Position numbers and translations under genes: made by a program. Below the pieces are notes generated by a model, which saw only the letters and a list, made by a program, of their open reading frames with translations, had not been told where the DNA came from and searched no databases. A stretch of 7,465 nt of DNA. Source: Desulfobacula sp. (GTDB taxonomy: Bacteria > Desulfobacterota > Desulfobacteria > Desulfobacterales > Desulfobacteraceae). Shown here piece by piece: positions 5,868 through 7,465 of the stretch. The DNA is taken from contig JAGLNZ010000216.1 of the NCBI GenBank assembly GCA_023139225.1, positions 1-7,465 on the forward strand, given 5' to 3'. Position 1 is the stretch's first letter. Every line of letters starts with the position of its first letter.

Positions 5868-7465
5868 TTACAATATCTTTTTTAAAGCGGCAGTACACCG
5901 GTCGCAGGCCGTTGGATGGTCTGCATTATTGCCAATGGTTTCATCGAACCGCCAGCATCGTTCGCACTTTTTGCCAACAGCTTTATTAACTTTGATGGCA
6001 AGACCCTCAATCTCTTTGCCCTGATAAGCCGTATCATCAAGTGTATCTACGAGCACTGCACTTGATACAATAAAAATATCATTAAGATTTTCATTTAAAT
6101 TTAGAACCTGGTCTTTTAGTTGTGTATCCGGCAGTTTGATTTGAAGGGCTGCATCCAGAGGATGACCGATCAGCTTAATTTTCCTTGCTTCCTCCAGGGC
6201 TTTTGTGACTTCACCCCTAAGGCCTCTAATGTTCTCCCATTTTTCTGAAAGTGCTTCATCTTCCCATTCTTTATTGAGTTCAACCATGGAATCAAGGTGA
6301 ATGCTGTCTTTATGATCCGAATTTTGGGGCATATGCCGGTATATCTCATCTGCTGTAAAAGGCAAAATCGGGGCCATAATTTTTACAATAGCATCCAGAA
6401 TAATAAACATTACACTCTGGGCATCCCGCCGCAACGGATCTGGCCCAGGAGACGTATAAAGCCTGTCCTTGATAATATCCAGATAAAAAGAGGACAGATC
6501 AACTGTACAAAAATTATGCAGTGTATGATAAATGGTATGGAATTCATATTTGTCATAGGAAACAAGTGAACGGTTTACCACGTGATGAAGCCTGTGGAGA
6601 ATAAACCTGTCAAGCTCGGACATCTCTTTGACGGATCTTAGATCCTTTGTGACATCAAAATCTGAAAAATTGCCCAGCATAAACCTGCAGGTATTTCTGA
6701 TACGCCGGTATGCATCTGACAATTGCTTAATAATGTTATTGGAGATACTCACATCCCCCCTGTAGTCTGCCGATGCTGCCCAGAGCCTTAACACATCTGC
6801 ACCATACTGTTTAATAACCGAGTCTGGTGCCACAACATTTCCCACAGACTTGGACATTTTCTTTCCGCTTTCATCCACAACAAACCCATGGGTGAGAACG
6901 GCCTTATAGGGCGCGCTGCCTGTTCTTCCCACACTGGTCAGCAAAGATGAATGAAACCATCCCCTGTGCTGATCGCTTCCCTCAAGATACATATCAGCAG
7001 GTCGAAAGAGCCCTTCTCTTTCTTCTAAGACCGCTGCATGACTCACACCGGAATCAAACCATACATCGAGAATATTATGATCCTTAGTAAAATCAGTCGA
7101 TCCGCATTGCTCACATTTGGCTCCCTCGGGCATAAGAAATTTTGCGTCTTTGTCAAACCAGATATCAGAAGAGTGGTGGGTGAACAATTCATGAATTTTG
7201 TCCACAGACTCCCGTGTGACATAGACTTTTTTACATTCTTTGCAATGAAATACCGGAATGGGAACACCCCAGGAACGCTGTCTTGAAAGACACCAGTCAG
7301 GCCGGTTTTCTATCATGGAATAAATTCTTTCACGGCCCCATGATGGAATCCACTGGACATTATTGATTTCATCAAGGCTTTTTTGTCGAAGTTTAAGCTT
7401 ATCCATGGATATAAACCATTGGGGCGTTGCCCGGTATATAACCGGTTTTTTACACCGCCAGCAAT
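5868..7465 (-). CDS. ileS: Isoleucyl-tRNA synthetase, C-terminal part (5' truncated)
   Basis: This class I synthetase charges tRNA-Ile with isoleucine. About 531 C-terminal residues are visible of a usual ~930; the frame is open to the window edge, and the HIGH motif and most of the editing domain lie outside. Visible residue 1 is the Cys at 7463-7461. Landmarks are CWRCKKPVIYRATPQWF (1-17), CLSRQRSWGVPIPVF (58-72), an internal CKEC...CEQC zinc-like knuckle (~74-120), WFDSG (135-139), the KMSKS loop (202-206, bases 6846-6860) and the anticodon-binding helical domain after ~275. The C-terminal zinc finger has Cys at 500, 503, 520 and 523, the spacing used by bacterial IleRS. An upstream in-frame ATG at 7406 is internal, because the conserved CWRC segment precedes it. 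It ends one base before lspA and heads the visible part of the operon. Confidence 0.98.
   Translation of the reverse strand, partial: CWRCKKPVIYRATPQWFISMDKLKLRQKSLDEINNVQWIPSWGRERIYSMIENRPDWCLSRQRSWGVPIPVFHCKECKKVYVTRESVDKIHELFTHHSSDIWFDKDAKFLMPEGAKCEQCGSTDFTKDHNILDVWFDSGVSHAAVLEEREGLFRPADMYLEGSDQHRGWFHSSLLTSVGRTGSAPYKAVLTHGFVVDESGKKMSKSVGNVVAPDSVIKQYGADVLRLWAASADYRGDVSISNNIIKQLSDAYRRIRNTCRFMLGNFSDFDVTKDLRSVKEMSELDRFILHRLHHVVNRSLVSYDKYEFHTIYHTLHNFCTVDLSSFYLDIIKDRLYTSPGPDPLRRDAQSVMFIILDAIVKIMAPILPFTADEIYRHMPQNSDHKDSIHLDSMVELNKEWEDEALSEKWENIRGLRGEVTKALEEARKIKLIGHPLDAALQIKLPDTQLKDQVLNLNENLNDIFIVSSAVLVDTLDDTAYQGKEIEGLAIKVNKAVGKKCERCWRFDETIGNNADHPTACDRCTAALKKIL

Noticed and set aside
7404..7406. 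ATG at 7406 as the start of ileS
   Set aside because: Upstream codons continue in frame with the conserved CWRC...TPQWF segment of IleRS, so the gene extends past the window edge.
1..7465. A defence system, CRISPR array, insertion sequence, tRNA or novel mobile element
   Set aside because: I found no direct-repeat array, terminal inverted repeats, transposase or tRNA-like cloverleaf, and the sequence is fully occupied by housekeeping genes.

Overview
This window holds eight protein-coding genes, six complete and two cut by its ends, with almost no non-coding DNA. The DNA is AT-rich by eye. Gene content and protein style suggest a Gram-negative, strictly anaerobic bacterium, probably in the Desulfobacterota (Desulfobacterales-like). 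The clues are a two-subunit glycine dehydrogenase, a GRIGC-type Lgt, a pyruvate kinase with an NTAH motif, and an ileS-lspA-lgt cluster. That assignment is inference from family resemblance; there is no rRNA or other decisive marker.

Layout. The left arm (1-1948, + strand) is a glycine-cleavage/lipoylation cluster: the 3' end of gcvPB, then lipB and lipA. gcvPB and lipB overlap by 16 bp, and lipB and lipA by 82 bp. LipB transfers octanoyl groups from acyl carrier protein to lipoyl-domain proteins such as GcvH, and LipA inserts the two sulfurs. This cluster therefore pairs a glycine cleavage enzyme with the machinery that activates its carrier protein.

The right arm (1945-7465, - strand) reads ileS (5' part outside the window), lspA, lgt, holA, pyk. 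Junctions are a 1-nt gap, a 5-nt gap, a 14-bp overlap and a 38-bp overlap, so this looks like one operon. Lgt and LspA catalyse the first two steps of lipoprotein maturation. HolA is the clamp-loader delta subunit, and Pyk catalyses the last step of glycolysis.

The two arms meet tail to tail at 1945-1948, where the stop codons of lipA and pyk overlap and I see no terminator. No gap between genes exceeds 5 nt, so there is no stretch of unexplained non-coding DNA. I saw no RNA gene, mobile element, CRISPR array or long repeat.

I do not see a new biological system; these are core housekeeping genes. The most interesting signal is the lipB-lipA junction. The long overlap contains two A-runs forming slippery heptamers in the lipB frame, with a small hairpin just downstream, and a -1 shift there would fuse LipB to LipA. 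Other points of note are the tail-to-tail overlap, the altered monovalent-cation motif of pyruvate kinase, and the reliance on translational coupling at several junctions.
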